This document shows positions 50,014 to 59,724 of a stretch of DNA of 64,000 nt, piece after piece. A program made the position numbers and the translations under genes. The DNA comes from Mycolicibacterium arenosum (GTDB lineage Bacteria > Actinomycetota > Actinomycetes > Mycobacteriales > Mycobacteriaceae). The stretch spans positions 248,001 to 312,000 of the forward strand of contig NZ_JANDBD010000006.1 in NCBI RefSeq assembly GCF_024320865.1. The letters run 5' to 3'. How positions within the stretch are numbered: position 1 is the stretch's first letter; every line of letters starts with the position of its first letter. The notes below the pieces were generated by a model that was not told the DNA's origin, made no database searches, and saw nothing but the letters and a program-made list of their open reading frames with translations.

Positions 50014-50880
50014 ATGTCGCACCGAATCGTGATCACCGGCGCGGGCGGGCTGCTGGGGCGCACCCTGGCGGCCGCCGCGCGCTCCCGCGGCCACGACGTC
50101 ATGGCTTTGACCTCGGCGGACTGCGATATCACCGACCCCGCGGCGGTCGAGCGCGCGGTGCGTACCGACGATGTCGTGGTCAACTGCGCCGCCTACACCA
50201 GGGTGGACGACGCCGAACGTGACGAGGCGGGCGCGCACGCCGTCAACGCGACGGGTGCGGGGAACGTCGCGCGGGCGTGTGCACGGGTGGAGGCTCGGCT
50301 CATCCACGTGTCGACCGACTACGTGTTCAGCGGTGACTTCGGGACCGCGGAGCCGCGGCCGTACGACGTCGATGACGAGACGGGCCCCCTGAGCGTGTAC
50401 GGACGCACGAAACTCGACGGTGAACTCGCCGTGCACGCGGCGCTGCCGCACGCGCACGTGGTGCGCACCGCGTGGATATTCTCCGGCGGCGACGGTTCCG
50501 ATTTCGTCGCCGCGATGCGGGCTAAGGCGGCCGCTGAGGACACGGTGGACGTCGTCGCCGACCAGGTCGGCACCCCCACCTTCGTCGGCGACCTGGCCGC
50601 TGCGCTGCTGCAGCTGGCCGACGCGGATGCGATCTCCGCGCCCGTCCTGCACGCCGCCAACGGTGGCAGCGCCAGCCGTTACGAGCAGGCCAGGGCGGTG
50701 TTCGAGGTGCTGGGCGCCGATCCCGAGCGGGTCCGACCGGTCGGCACGGACCGTCACCCGCGCCCTGCGCCCCGGCCCGCCTACTCGGTGCTTTCGCAGG
50801 CCGCGTCGACCGCGGCGGGCCTGACGCCGCTGCGGCCGTGGCGGGACGCGCTGGCCGCGGCGCTAACCTCTACGCCGTGA
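50014..50880 (+). CDS. rmlD: dTDP-4-dehydrorhamnose reductase RmlD
   Basis: The product has 288 residues and is an SDR of the RmlD family. The nucleotide loop is VITGAGGLLGRTLA. VNCAAYTRVDDAERDE, STDYVFSGDF and the catalytic YGRTKLDGE are present. It makes dTDP-L-rhamnose, the substrate of WbbL for the cell-wall linker. ATG 50014 fits the family N-terminus; the longer frame to 49840 would overlap the divergent LCP gene. The GTGA overlap with wbbL joins the two genes. Confidence 0.95.
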   Translation: MSHRIVITGAGGLLGRTLAAAARSRGHDVMALTSADCDITDPAAVERAVRTDDVVVNCAAYTRVDDAERDEAGAHAVNATGAGNVARACARVEARLIHVSTDYVFSGDFGTAEPRPYDVDDETGPLSVYGRTKLDGELAVHAALPHAHVVRTAWIFSGGDGSDFVAAMRAKAAAEDTVDVVADQVGTPTFVGDLAAALLQLADADAISAPVLHAANGGSASRYEQARAVFEVLGADPERVRPVGTDRHPRPAPRPAYSVLSQAASTAAGLTPLRPWRDALAAALTSTP

Positions 50881-51761
50881 CGGAGCAATTGACGGTCGTT
50901 ACCGTGACCTACTCACCGGGACCGCACCTCGATCGCTTCCTCGCCTCGCTTGCGCACGCGACGGACCTGCCGGTGACGGTGGTCATGGCCGACAACGGCT
51001 CGACCGACGGCGCACCCGAGGAGGCGCTCGAGCGGTATCCGAACGTGCGGTTGCTGCGGACCGGCGGGAACCTGGGGTACGGCACCGCCGTCAACCGCGC
51101 CGTCACCGAATACCTGGCCGACGACGACTCCGAGTTCTTCGTGGTGGCGAACCCCGACGTGCAGTGGGGGCCGCGCAGCATCGACCTCATGCTCGAAGCC
51201 GCACAGCGGTGGCCGGTCGCCGGATCGCTGGGACCGCTGATCCGCGACCCCGACGGCACCGTCTACCCGTCCGCGCGGCATCAGCCCAGCCTGGTGCGCG
51301 GCGGAATGCACGCCGTCGTCGGCCCGGTCTGGAAGGCGAATCCGTGGACGGCCGCCTACCGCCAGGAGCGGATGGCGCCCAGCGAACGCCCCGTCGGGTG
51401 GCTCTCCGGCTCGTGCCTGCTGCTGCGGCGCGCCGCCTTCGACGGCATCGGTGGCTTCGACGAGCGCTATTTCATGTACATGGAGGACGTTGACCTGGGG
51501 GACCGGCTGATCCGGGCGGGCTGGCAGAACGTGTACGTGCCGACCGCGGAGATCCTGCACGACAAGGGGCACGCCACCGGCCGCGACCCCGCCCGCAACT
51601 TGGCCGCCCATCACGACAGCACCTACACTTTCCTCGCTGATCGGCATCCCCGCCGGTGGCAGGCACCGCTGCGGTGGGCGATCAAGTCCGCTCTCTCGGT
51701 GCGCGCAGGACTAGTAGTCGGCAACTCCCGGCGGAAGCTCGCGAAAGGACGACGGACGTGA
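50877..51761 (+). CDS. wbbL: Rhamnosyltransferase WbbL
   Basis: The product has 294 residues and is a GT2 enzyme. VVTVTYSPGPHLDRFLASL and VVMADNGSTDGAPEEAL form the GT-A donor site; ANPDVQWGP is the DxD-region. GWLSGSCLLLRRAAFDGIGGFDERYFMYMEDVDL is read as the acceptor block in pieces. It adds rhamnose to decaprenyl-PP-GlcNAc to form the linker between peptidoglycan and arabinogalactan. It corresponds to M. tuberculosis Rv3265c (301). It starts in the rmlD stop (GTGA). Confidence 0.95.
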   Translation: MTEQLTVVTVTYSPGPHLDRFLASLAHATDLPVTVVMADNGSTDGAPEEALERYPNVRLLRTGGNLGYGTAVNRAVTEYLADDDSEFFVVANPDVQWGPRSIDLMLEAAQRWPVAGSLGPLIRDPDGTVYPSARHQPSLVRGGMHAVVGPVWKANPWTAAYRQERMAPSERPVGWLSGSCLLLRRAAFDGIGGFDERYFMYMEDVDLGDRLIRAGWQNVYVPTAEILHDKGHATGRDPARNLAAHHDSTYTFLADRHPRRWQAPLRWAIKSALSVRAGLVVGNSRRKLAKGRRT

Positions 51762-51798
51762 CTCCAGTTGCGCACCAGGCACGAACGGGCCAGGGCAG

Positions 51799-52875
51799 GT
51801 GAACGCCGCTGAGGTCGACGCCGCGATCCTCGTCGGCGGGAAGGGCACCCGACTGCGTCCGCTGACGCTGTCGGCGCCCAAGCCGATGCTCCCGACGGCG
51901 GGTCTTCCGTTCCTGACGCATCTGCTGTCGCGCATCGCGGACGCCGGGGTGAAGCACGTCGTGCTCGGCACGTCGTACAAGGCCGAGGTGTTCGAGAAGG
52001 AGTTCGGCGACGGCTCGGCGCTCGGTCTCGACATCGAGTACGTCTTCGAGGAGCAACCGCGCGGTACCGGTGGCGGCATCGCCAACGTCGCGTCCAAGCT
52101 GCGCTACGACACCGCGTTGATCTTCAACGGCGACGTGCTGTCGGGGTGCGATCTGAACGCTCTGCTGAGCAGCCACGAGGAACGCCAGGCCGACGTGTCG
52201 CTGCATCTGGTCCGGGTCGGAGATCCGCGTGCCTTCGGTTGCGTCCCAACGGATTCCGACGGCGGCGTGACGGCCTTCCTGGAGAAGACGCAGGATCCGC
52301 CGACCGACCAGATCAACGCGGGTTGCTACGTGTTCAACCGCGACGTCATCGACCGCATCCCCACGGGGCGTGAGGTGTCGGTGGAGCGCGAGGTGTTCCC
52401 CGGCCTGCTGTCCGACGGGCTCAAGGTGTGCGGGTACGTCGACGCCACGTACTGGCGCGACATGGGAACGCCCGAGGATTTCGTCCGCGGGTCGGCCGAC
52501 CTGGTGCGCGGCATCGCGCCGTCGCCGGCGCTGAAGGGCCATCGGGGCGAACAGCTGGTCCACGACGGCGCCTCCATCGGGCCGGGTGCGCTGATCATCG
52601 GCGGCTCGGTGGTCGGTCGGGGAGCGGAGATCGGGCCGGGAGTGCGGCTCGACGGTGCGGTGATCTTCGACGGTGCTCACGTCGAGGCCGGCGCCGTGAT
52701 CGAACGCTCGATCATCGGCTTCGGCGCCCGCATCGGTCCGCGTGCGCTGATTCGCGACGGCGTGATCGGCGACGGCGCCAACATCGGGGCGCGCTGCGAA
52801 CTGCTGCGCGGTGCACGGGTGTGGCCTGGCGTGACGATTCCCGACGTGGGGATCCGGTACTCGACCGACGTATAG
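51799..52875 (+). CDS. manB: Mannose-1-phosphate guanylyltransferase
   Basis: The product has 358 residues. The N-terminal nucleotidyltransferase has AAILVGGKGTRLRPLTLSAP and FNGDVLSG. The C-terminal part is a left-handed beta-helix (VVGRGAEIGPGVRLDG, IERSIIGFGARIGPR). It makes GDP-mannose from mannose-1-phosphate and GTP. It corresponds to M. tuberculosis Rv3264c, named manB there and often called a GDP-mannose pyrophosphorylase. It supplies Gmd as well as mannosyl lipids. GTG 51799 lies 37 bp after wbbL; the ribosome-binding site is weak. Confidence 0.94.
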   Translation: MNAAEVDAAILVGGKGTRLRPLTLSAPKPMLPTAGLPFLTHLLSRIADAGVKHVVLGTSYKAEVFEKEFGDGSALGLDIEYVFEEQPRGTGGGIANVASKLRYDTALIFNGDVLSGCDLNALLSSHEERQADVSLHLVRVGDPRAFGCVPTDSDGGVTAFLEKTQDPPTDQINAGCYVFNRDVIDRIPTGREVSVEREVFPGLLSDGLKVCGYVDATYWRDMGTPEDFVRGSADLVRGIAPSPALKGHRGEQLVHDGASIGPGALIIGGSVVGRGAEIGPGVRLDGAVIFDGAHVEAGAVIERSIIGFGARIGPRALIRDGVIGDGANIGARCELLRGARVWPGVTIPDVGIRYSTDV

Positions 52876-52878
52876 CTG

Positions 52879-53241
52879 TCAGGCGGTGCCCGGCATCCCG
52901 GGGATGCCGCCCGGCGGGGTGATCGTGGTCGCTATCGGCGGCGCACCGACGGGGAGTCCGTCGGCGTTGATGCTGCCCGGCTGACCGCTGCCGATCAGTG
53001 GCGGCGTCGTCGGCGCCGAGAACGGACCGCCCGCGCACACCGCGTCGGCGGGGTCCATCGCGCAGGAGGGGTCCGACGGGCTGGTGGGCGTTCCGAACGG
53101 CTGGCCGGTGCAGTCCGACATGTAGGGCGCGACCATGCAGTTGGGCTCATCGGCCTTCGGCCAGGCGTAGGCGGGAGCCGCGTTGGCCATCGCAGCCGTG
53201 CCGAGCAGTGCTGCCGCCAGCACGATGTTCGTCCTGTTCAT
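52879..53241 (-). CDS. Small secreted Pro/Cys-containing protein
   Basis: The product has 120 residues. The signal peptide is NRTNIVLAAALLGTAAMANA with AYA as a likely cleavage site. The mature part has four Cys (in PNCMVAP, SDCTGQ, PSCAMD and AVCAGG) and ends in a Pro/Gly-rich tail. No family is recognised. It is convergent with manB, 3 bp apart. The ATG at 53241 is chosen because the signal peptide begins there. Confidence 0.75.
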   Translation of the reverse strand: MNRTNIVLAAALLGTAAMANAAPAYAWPKADEPNCMVAPYMSDCTGQPFGTPTSPSDPSCAMDPADAVCAGGPFSAPTTPPLIGSGQPGSINADGLPVGAPPIATTITPPGGIPGMPGTA

Positions 53242-53326
53242 ACCGGCATCGTCGCACAGGCGCGACGAGTGCACCTGAAAGACGCAGAGAGACTTGCCAA
53301 TTGACGCGTGCGTCGATCGGGTCCAC

Positions 53327-54991
53327 TCAGAACGGTGCGGTGCAGTCGGTGAGGCGGTCTTCGTGGTTGCGTCGGCGTTCGGCGGCGATGGTGGCGGCGC
53401 GTTGTTGGGCGCGGGTGCGTCGGCGGGTGGGCATGCGCAGGTCGCGGCCGGGGGTGGGTTCGGTGACCACCGGTGTCGGGGTGTCCGGTAGTGGGGTGGT
53501 GGGGTCCCAGTTCGGGAAGTAGATGCGACTGCCCGGTGGGGCGCGGTGTTTGAGGCCGGATGGGCTCGTCCAGACGATGGTGCCGTCGTCGAGCTGGTTC
53601 TCCGACCAGCCGCCCTCGCCGACCCAGAACGTTTTGAGCAGGTGATGTTTTCGGCACAGCGTGGCGATGTTGCCCGGATGGGTCAGCCCGCCGGGGCGGC
53701 CGTAGGGGACGGTGTGGTCGAGGTCGGCGTACTCGGCCGGGTGATCGCAGCCGAGGAACCGACACGTCATATCGCGGGCCCGTACGAGGTGTCGGGTCGC
53801 GATCGAGGGCCGGTAGCGCACCTCGGCGGTCACCTCCTCAGGGGTGGCGATGGTGCGCACCGAGGTGCCCATCCGGCACAGGTCGGCCAGCAGCGCCGCG
53901 GGCAGGACGCCACCGCCGGCGACGATCGCGGTGTAGCCACACGGGGCGGGTGTGGGTTCGGAAGTCGTTGCGGAGTCGGCGTTCTCGGGCTCGGCGACGG
54001 AATCCGCTTGTTCGGGCGCGGATTCCTCGTCCTCGGGTGGTGGTTCGGGCGCCTCGTCGCCGGGTGGCGCTTCGTCGGTCCAGTGGTGTTCCCAGTCGTA
54101 GTCCGGGTCGTAGCGCGGCCCACCGTCATCGGGGCCGTCGTCGGGGTCGGGTGCCTCGGGTGCCGGGCCGTCGGCGGGATTGGGGTTGTCGGTCAGGACG
54201 AGGATCTCGAAGTGCTTACCGCGGGCGTCGGGCCCGGTGGCGGGGCAGTCCGCCGATCCGCACAGACACGGCAGGTGATCCCCGCCGGCGTTGATGATCC
54301 CGAGGGCCGCCACGCGACGCTCACCGTGGGTGCGCGGATCCTCGGGACACACCGATGTCGCCATGGCGTCCAGGCGGCGGTCGGTCAGTTCGGCGTCCAG
54401 GGCGCTGACCCGTCCGTAGATGGAGCGGGTGCCGGTGGCGTCGTCGGGTTTACCGAACGCGATGTTCAACGAGCGCTGCGCGGTCCGGAACCGGCGCACC
54501 GCATCCGGGTCGTGGCGCTCGATCGCGGCGTCGATCGCATCGCAGAGTTTCTGCTCGGAGTAGCCGCCCCACCGGGTGGCCACCGCGGCGAGGTCGGCGT
54601 CCACCCGGGCCAGCGCGTCGGGGTCGACGATCAGCTGGGTGCGCCACGACGCGGTGGCCGCGACCTTCAGGGTGATGTCGCCGAGGCGCAGCAGGTCCCC
54701 GGTCAAAGGGATCCGGTCGCGCAGGTCCAGGGCCTGATACATCAACCCCGAGGCCGTGCGGTGGCTGATCGTCAGGTCGGCGGCGATCTCGGCGGCACAG
54801 CAATCCCACGCGTCGCAGGCCGACCGTTCCCGCGACCGCGCCAACTCGGTACCCAGCCGCCGGTCGACCAGTTCGGCGATCGCAGCCAGGCGATGCCCGG
54901 CGGTCGCGGCCTCGGCGCGGGCGTAGCCGGTGATCGACAGGTTCAGCGCAGCATCGTCCATCCCCGCCGGATTCCGAAACGCTTCGCACAT
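53327..54991 (-). CDS. DUF222/HNH endonuclease domain protein (13E12-type)
   Basis: The product has 554 residues. A DUF222 N-terminal domain (from about 30, RLAAIAELVDRRL and ISHRTASGLMYQAL) is followed by an acidic Pro-rich insert at about 290-350. The HNH motif is CRFLGCDHPAEYADLDHT, then HPGNIATLCRKHH. The family is the mycobacterial 13E12/REP13E12 group, often multicopy and associated with mobility; the biochemical role is unproven. In M. tuberculosis this place holds the DNA methylase gene Rv3263. Start ATG 54991 is a choice; longer frames lack family sequence. Confidence 0.85.
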   Translation of the reverse strand: MCEAFRNPAGMDDAALNLSITGYARAEAATAGHRLAAIAELVDRRLGTELARSRERSACDAWDCCAAEIAADLTISHRTASGLMYQALDLRDRIPLTGDLLRLGDITLKVAATASWRTQLIVDPDALARVDADLAAVATRWGGYSEQKLCDAIDAAIERHDPDAVRRFRTAQRSLNIAFGKPDDATGTRSIYGRVSALDAELTDRRLDAMATSVCPEDPRTHGERRVAALGIINAGGDHLPCLCGSADCPATGPDARGKHFEILVLTDNPNPADGPAPEAPDPDDGPDDGGPRYDPDYDWEHHWTDEAPPGDEAPEPPPEDEESAPEQADSVAEPENADSATTSEPTPAPCGYTAIVAGGGVLPAALLADLCRMGTSVRTIATPEEVTAEVRYRPSIATRHLVRARDMTCRFLGCDHPAEYADLDHTVPYGRPGGLTHPGNIATLCRKHHLLKTFWVGEGGWSENQLDDGTIVWTSPSGLKHRAPPGSRIYFPNWDPTTPLPDTPTPVVTEPTPGRDLRMPTRRRTRAQQRAATIAAERRRNHEDRLTDCTAPF

Positions 54992-55094
54992 ACATTCGAT
55001 TATCCGCCAGTCAAGCCCTCCTCGCCACGGTGCGAACTCGACCTGTGGATGAATCCCGGACTGTGGATAACTCAGGCCCGCAACACGATTCGTG

Positions 55095-55634
55095 TCAGAC
55101 CCGTCTGCTAGCCGCTCCCACCAACTGGCGAAGCCCGAAGTCCACACCGTCGGGTAACCCGTTGAGCGGCCACCACCGCAGATCCAACGACTCGTCGCTG
55201 ACGACCAGGTCGGCGCCCTCGGGTGCACGGGCGACGAACTGCAGGTCGAGGTGGTGCGTCGACTGGCCGAGCGAACACGTCAGCGCGTGCACGTGGATCG
55301 CCGCGGGCACCGGGTCGACCGTCACGCCGTCGATACCGGATTCCTCGGTGGCCTCGCGCAGCGCGGCCGCCGCGATGTCGGGGTCGTCGTCCTCGCAGTG
55401 GCCGCCGAGCTGTACCCACCGCTGCAACCGGGGGTGCAGCGTGAGCGCCGCGCGCCGCCCGGCGTGATCCAGCAGCAGGGTCGACGCGGTGATGTGGCCG
55501 GGTACGCAAGCGCGCTTGCACGCATCGGGCCGAGCCAGCACGAAGGCCAGCACCGCGAGTCGCAACGCGTCCTGGGCGGGATCCGTTGGCCGCCAATCGG
55601 TCAGCGTGTCGACGACCGAGGCGTGCAGGCTCAC
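55095..55634 (-). CDS. NUDIX hydrolase
   Basis: The product has 179 residues. The Nudix region is [20 protein letters not shown] followed by TEESGI, with the catalytic REAxEE-like helix. The spacing to the upstream Gly is longer than the GX5E rule, as in some subfamilies. The preceding strand [14 protein letters not shown] is typical. It hydrolyses a nucleoside diphosphate derivative, substrate unknown. The GTG start overlaps the fbiB stop (GTGA), so it belongs to the fbiA-fbiB operon. Confidence 0.87.
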   Translation of the reverse strand: MSLHASVVDTLTDWRPTDPAQDALRLAVLAFVLARPDACKRACVPGHITASTLLLDHAGRRAALTLHPRLQRWVQLGGHCEDDDPDIAAAALREATEESGIDGVTVDPVPAAIHVHALTCSLGQSTHHLDLQFVARAPEGADLVVSDESLDLRWWPLNGLPDGVDFGLRQLVGAASRRV

Positions 55635-56980
55635 TTGATCACCAGCAGACCCTCGACGGGGACGGGTTCCTTCGGCCCGGACGGCACGGAATCGGCTTCG
55701 GGGTATCCGATCGCGATGGCGCCCAGCGGTTCCCAGTCAGACGGGAGATCGAGCTCGTCGCGCACCAGGTCGGCGGCGAAGATCGTCGAGCCGATCCAGC
55801 AGCTGCCCACGCCCCGCGCCGCGAGGGCGACCAGCAGCCCCTGCACCGCGGCACCGACGGCGACGGTGAACATGGTGTGCTCGGCCGCCGTCCGCGCTGC
55901 GTCCGGGTACGAGTGCGCGCCGTCGGGGACCATGAACGGGATGACGAGTTCGGGGGCGTCGTAGAGGATGCGGCCGCGGTCGACGCGCCGCTCCACCGAA
56001 TCGGCTGGCCTGCCGTCGCGGGTCAGGTCGGCGCGCCAGCGGTCGGCCATCCGGTCCAGCAGCGTGCGGCGGACGGTGCCGTCCCGAATCCAGACGAATC
56101 GGACCGGCCGGGTGTGGTGCGGCGCGGGTGCCGTGAGCGCCTCGCCGACCGCGGCTTCCACGAGCTCGGGGTCGACGTCGTCGGAGGCGAAGCGCCGCAC
56201 GGAACGCCGCAGCAGCTGCGCCTGGCGTCGACCCATTTCGAGGGCCTCCTGCGTGCCGAGCCAGAACAGATCGTTCTCGCCGGAGCGCACCAGGGTGTGG
56301 CCGTTGGAGCCGTCGTCAACGGGACGCAGGCCCCGGACAACGGCGACGGGGATCCCGGTGAGCTTGCCCTTCACCAGATCCGCGGCGGCGGCGAGTTCGT
56401 CGGCGACCGCGACCTCGGTGACGAGCAGTTCGTTGCCGTGCTTGTCCTCGGCGCCCGCGTAGGCGTGCAGCACGCTCAGCCCCGCGGCCCCGATCGCGAC
56501 ATCGGTCTGGCCGTTGCGCCACGCGCGCCCCATCGTGTCGGTGACGACGACTGCGACGGTGACGCCGAGCAACTCGTGCAGCCGGGCGCGCAACGAGGCC
56601 GCACTGCCGTCGGGATCGACTGGGAGCAGCGCCAGCTCGGCCGCGTCGACGTTCGAGCCGTCGACACCTGCTGCGGCCTGCACCAGACCGATGGCGTTCT
56701 CGGTGATCAGGGTCTTGCCCTTGCGGGCCAGCACCCGTACCGCTTCATCGTCGATGAGCCTGCGCCGCAGAGCATCCCGTTCCTCGGGATCGGTGGGCGC
56801 GGGGACGATCCGGCCTTCGGCCTTGGACAGCACCTTGCTGGTGACGACGAGGACGTCGTCGTCGCGCAGCCAGGGCGCGGCGCTCGCGAGTGCCGCTGCG
56901 ACGTCGTCGCCGGGCCGGAACTCGGGAAGCCCTGTGACGGGAAGGATCTCGACGGCCGCCGCCGAACCGTGCTCGGTCAT
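55631..56980 (-). CDS. fbiB: Coenzyme F420:L-glutamate ligase FbiB
   Basis: The product has 449 residues, near M. tuberculosis FbiB (Rv3262, 448). The N-terminal CofE-like ligase has [17 protein letters not shown] and [21 protein letters not shown]. The C-terminal nitroreductase-like domain starts near 250 ([18 protein letters not shown]) and contains [16 protein letters not shown]. It adds glutamates to F420-0 and has the FMN-dependent reductase half. The ATG is in the fbiA stop (ATGA). Confidence 0.97.
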   Translation of the reverse strand: MTEHGSAAAVEILPVTGLPEFRPGDDVAAALASAAPWLRDDDVLVVTSKVLSKAEGRIVPAPTDPEERDALRRRLIDDEAVRVLARKGKTLITENAIGLVQAAAGVDGSNVDAAELALLPVDPDGSAASLRARLHELLGVTVAVVVTDTMGRAWRNGQTDVAIGAAGLSVLHAYAGAEDKHGNELLVTEVAVADELAAAADLVKGKLTGIPVAVVRGLRPVDDGSNGHTLVRSGENDLFWLGTQEALEMGRRQAQLLRRSVRRFASDDVDPELVEAAVGEALTAPAPHHTRPVRFVWIRDGTVRRTLLDRMADRWRADLTRDGRPADSVERRVDRGRILYDAPELVIPFMVPDGAHSYPDAARTAAEHTMFTVAVGAAVQGLLVALAARGVGSCWIGSTIFAADLVRDELDLPSDWEPLGAIAIGYPEADSVPSGPKEPVPVEGLLVIK

Positions 56981-57969
56981 GCCACACCCGCCATCGCGAT
57001 TCCGGACCGGACCATCTCGGCGGTCGCGGCCGGGTCGGTCATCAGCAGCGGAATGGCCCGGACGTCGATGCCGTCGATCGCCGCCTCGTCGCCCTCGTCG
57101 ATGAGCCAGCCGTCGAGGATGCCCACGGCGGACCGCGCACCGAAGTGTGTGCCGACGGCCTGAGAACTGGTCTCCACTCCGATGACGGACAGGCATTCAT
57201 CGGCCATCCCGCGCAACGCCTTTCCCGCGACGATCGGGGAGTAGCCGATGACCGGTGCCGGCGTCGAGCGCAGCGCACCGCGGATTCCGGGCACCGCGAG
57301 GATGGCGCCGATGCTCACGACCGGGTTCGAGGGGGCGATGAAGACGACGTCGGCGCCCGCGATGGCGTCCGCGACGCCGGGTCCTGCGGTAGCTTTCTCG
57401 GAGCCGACGAAAGCGAAGTCGTGGGTGGGGATTCGAGCGCGGTAGCGAACCCACCACTCCTGGAAGTGGATCGCGCGCCGGGCACCGTCGGTCGGATCGT
57501 CGACGACGACGTGCGTCTCACACCGGTCGTCGCTCGCGGGCAGCAGCCGAGCGCCGGGCGCCCACCGGACGCACAGCGCCTCGGTCACCTGAGACAGCGG
57601 ATAGCCCGCGCGCAGCATCTGGCTGCGCACCAGGTGCGTGCCGAGGTCGCGGTCACCGAGGCCGAACCAGTCGGGCTGCACGCCGTAGGCGGCGAGTTCC
57701 TCCTTGGCGTGCCAGGTTTCGTTTCGGTGACCCCAGCCACGCTCGGGGTCTATACCTCCACCTAAGGTGTACATGCAGGTGTCGAGATCCGGACAGATCC
57801 GGACACCGTGCATCCAGGCGTCATCGCCGACGTTGATCACGGCCGTGAGCTCGTGCTCGCCGCTGGGACCTGTAGCGGCCCCGGCAAACTGGCCGAGCCC
57901 GAGGAACTGCTGGACGCCGAGGAGAAAACGGGCTCCGCCGACGCCGCCGACCAGAACGGTGACCTTCAC
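56977..57969 (-). CDS. fbiA: F420 2-phospho-L-lactate transferase-type enzyme FbiA
   Basis: The product has 330 residues, near the 331 of M. tuberculosis FbiA (Rv3261). It opens [19 protein letters not shown], and has [19 protein letters not shown] and [19 protein letters not shown]. It transfers the phospho-enolpyruvyl (dehydro-F420) moiety to Fo, the first committed step of F420 assembly. The start GTG 57969 aligns with the M. tuberculosis N-terminus; a start at 58032 is possible but has no family sequence. It is divergent from whiB2. Confidence 0.96.
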   Translation of the reverse strand: MKVTVLVGGVGGARFLLGVQQFLGLGQFAGAATGPSGEHELTAVINVGDDAWMHGVRICPDLDTCMYTLGGGIDPERGWGHRNETWHAKEELAAYGVQPDWFGLGDRDLGTHLVRSQMLRAGYPLSQVTEALCVRWAPGARLLPASDDRCETHVVVDDPTDGARRAIHFQEWWVRYRARIPTHDFAFVGSEKATAGPGVADAIAGADVVFIAPSNPVVSIGAILAVPGIRGALRSTPAPVIGYSPIVAGKALRGMADECLSVIGVETSSQAVGTHFGARSAVGILDGWLIDEGDEAAIDGIDVRAIPLLMTDPAATAEMVRSGIAMAGVA

Positions 57970-58092
57970 ATCGATCGAGAGTAGGCGTTCGGCCAGGGTC
58001 GGGGGACACCGTGGGGGTGCTGTGAGCGACACGCCAGATAACCGACGCGCCGAAGTTTGGTCACGAGATGGTATGAAAATCCGTTCTAGCGC

Positions 58093-58121
58093 TTGACCGG
58101 TGCAGCTAACCCGTGTCTAAT
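58093..58121 (+). promoter_or_regulatory. whiB2: SigA-type promoter of whiB2
   Basis: TTGACC at 58093-58098 and TCTAAT at 58116-58121 are spaced by 17 bp, a good housekeeping promoter. Transcription would start near 58128, giving a leader of about 135 nt before the ATG at 58263. The 293-bp gap 57970-58262 between fbiA and whiB2 contains no other gene; the fbiA promoter must lie in its left part. Confidence 0.65.
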
Positions 58122-58262
58122 CACATCAGTGTCATTTCCCGGTTGGGGGCGCGGTTCCGGTGTCGCAGACCGAGATTCGATCACTTGTTCGAATTGGCGG
58201 AGCTGGCCGACCCCGGTACGGCTCGACACAGGGAACTACGACAACAGGTGAGGAGGCGGAAG

Positions 58263-58655
58263 ATGTCTTATGAGCGTGTCGATTTCGATGGCGTGATCCA
58301 GTTCGACAGCCGGATGCTCGGCTCAGTAGGCAACATCCCGCACACCAATACCGGACCGGCGCCGGTCGTCCCGACAGGGCGGCCCCAGCTGAGTCTGGTG
58401 CCGGAGCCACTCGACTCCTTCCCGGCAACGGAGGAGGACGACCAGTGGCAGGAGAACGCTCTGTGCGCCCAGACCGACCCGGAGGCGTTCTTCCCCGAGA
58501 AGGGCGGATCGACCCGCGAGGCCAAGCGCATCTGCCTCGGTTGCGACGTTCGTGACAAGTGCCTGGAGTACGCACTCGCCAACGACGAGCGCTTCGGCAT
58601 CTGGGGCGGACTGTCCGAGCGTGAGCGCCGTCGCCTCAAGCGCGGCATCATCTAG
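58263..58655 (+). CDS. whiB2: WhiB2 (WhmD) Fe-S regulator of septation
   Basis: The product has 130 residues, close to M. smegmatis WhmD (129). The four cluster Cys are C68, C91, C94 and C100 (ALCAQTD, RICLGCDVRDKC), followed by FGIWGGLSERERRRLKRG. It is a [4Fe-4S] transcription factor needed for cell division. ATG 58263 has AGGAGG at 58251-58256, six bases upstream. The frame is open 150 bp further upstream, but the family N-terminus (MSYE) confirms this start. Confidence 0.95.
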   Translation: MSYERVDFDGVIQFDSRMLGSVGNIPHTNTGPAPVVPTGRPQLSLVPEPLDSFPATEEDDQWQENALCAQTDPEAFFPEKGGSTREAKRICLGCDVRDKCLEYALANDERFGIWGGLSERERRRLKRGII

Positions 58656-58661
58656 CGGCGG

Positions 58662-59120
58662 TTACTCGTCGTCGTCGATCGTCGGGTCGATGACGGACGG
58701 TTCGACGCCCAGATAGGTCGCCACCTGGGCGACCAGAACCTCGTGCAGTAGATCGGCAAGATCATCTGCGTCCTTCGCTCGCCGCTCAATCGGCTTGCGG
58801 AACAAGACTATTCGCGCTCGTGTTGAGTTACCCCGCGTGTCGACACCCGCCGGGATCAACCGGGCCAGTGCGATCGGCCCGTCGGCGATGACCTCGGGCG
58901 GCCACGACACGTTCTCCGGGTCCTTGGGGGCGATCCTCGGAATCTCGTCGACGGCGACATCCAGGCTGTTGAGCCGGTCGGCCCACCGGCGCTCGATCGG
59001 CTCGTAGGCCTCGAGCACCGCCATGTCGAATCGCTCCGCACGGCTGCGCCATCCCGGCACAGTCGGCGGAAGCAGTGGTCCTCGCATGTCGCTGCCACGT
59101 CGTGAACGCGGGTCGGGCAT
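58662..59120 (-). CDS. Metallopeptidase (zincin)-like protein
   Basis: The product has 152 residues and matches M. tuberculosis Rv3259 in place and pattern: RGPLLPPTVPGWRSRAERFD and VDEIPRIAPKDPE. LLHEVLVAQVATYLGVEPS is the HExxx region of the zincin-like family. LFRKPIERRAKDADDL precedes it. Activity is not proven. An alternative start is ATG 59087. It is convergent with whiB2 with a 6-bp gap. Confidence 0.85.
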   Translation of the reverse strand: MPDPRSRRGSDMRGPLLPPTVPGWRSRAERFDMAVLEAYEPIERRWADRLNSLDVAVDEIPRIAPKDPENVSWPPEVIADGPIALARLIPAGVDTRGNSTRARIVLFRKPIERRAKDADDLADLLHEVLVAQVATYLGVEPSVIDPTIDDDE

Positions 59121-59220
59121 CCGCTGACTGTAACGGCCTCGGTAACGGTTGGAGATCGGCGCACCCCGCGCTGCGCGTGTCCGATGCCTCGGGCGCGTGT
59201 GCCGCGATAGCCTTTCGCCC

Positions 59221-59628
59221 GTGAACGTTCCCCGTCGCTGCTGCAGGCCCGGGTGCCCGCACTATGCCGTGGCGACGCTGACCTTCGTCTACTCCGACTC
59301 GACTGCCGTCGTCGGGCCGTTGGCCACCGTGTCCGAGCCCCACTCCTGGGACCTCTGCGTGTTGCACGCCGGCCGGATCACCGCGCCGCGCGGGTGGGAG
59401 CTCGTTCGGCACGCGGGACCGCTGCCGTCGCACAGCGACGACGACGACCTGGTGGCGCTGGCCGACGCGGTGCGAGAAGGTCGCGAAGGCGTGGTCCACC
59501 ACCCCGGCGCCACCGCGGGATTCTCGGATCCGGTGGGGGGTGCGGTGATCGCGCCGCCCGTGCGACGGTCCGAGCACAACGGCCGCCGACGCGGACATCT
59601 GCGGGTTTTGCCGGACCCCACCGACTGA
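59221..59628 (+). CDS. DUF3499 protein
   Basis: The product has 135 residues. RRCCRPGCPHYAVATLTFVYSD, with paired Cys and a likely zinc-ribbon, is the DUF3499 signature; SWDLCVLHAGRITAPRGWE completes the metal site candidates. It corresponds to M. tuberculosis Rv3258c by place. The function is unknown. GTG 59221 is chosen at the family N-terminus. It starts 100 bp from the divergent zincin gene and lies upstream of pmmA. Confidence 0.85.
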   Translation: MNVPRRCCRPGCPHYAVATLTFVYSDSTAVVGPLATVSEPHSWDLCVLHAGRITAPRGWELVRHAGPLPSHSDDDDLVALADAVREGREGVVHHPGATAGFSDPVGGAVIAPPVRRSEHNGRRRGHLRVLPDPTD

Positions 59629-59724
59629 TCGCCAGGGTGATTCGCGCCAAGCCGCTCGGACCGTCGGCGTGGTGATTCGGGAGCCGATAGGCTGGCATCT
59701 GTATTTCGCCTTGTGAGGAGAGCT

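Noticed and set aside
53546..55111. A plus-strand frame of 521 codons opposite the DUF222/HNH gene
   Set aside because: The minus-strand gene has DUF222 and HNH motifs; the opposite frame has only low-complexity sequence.
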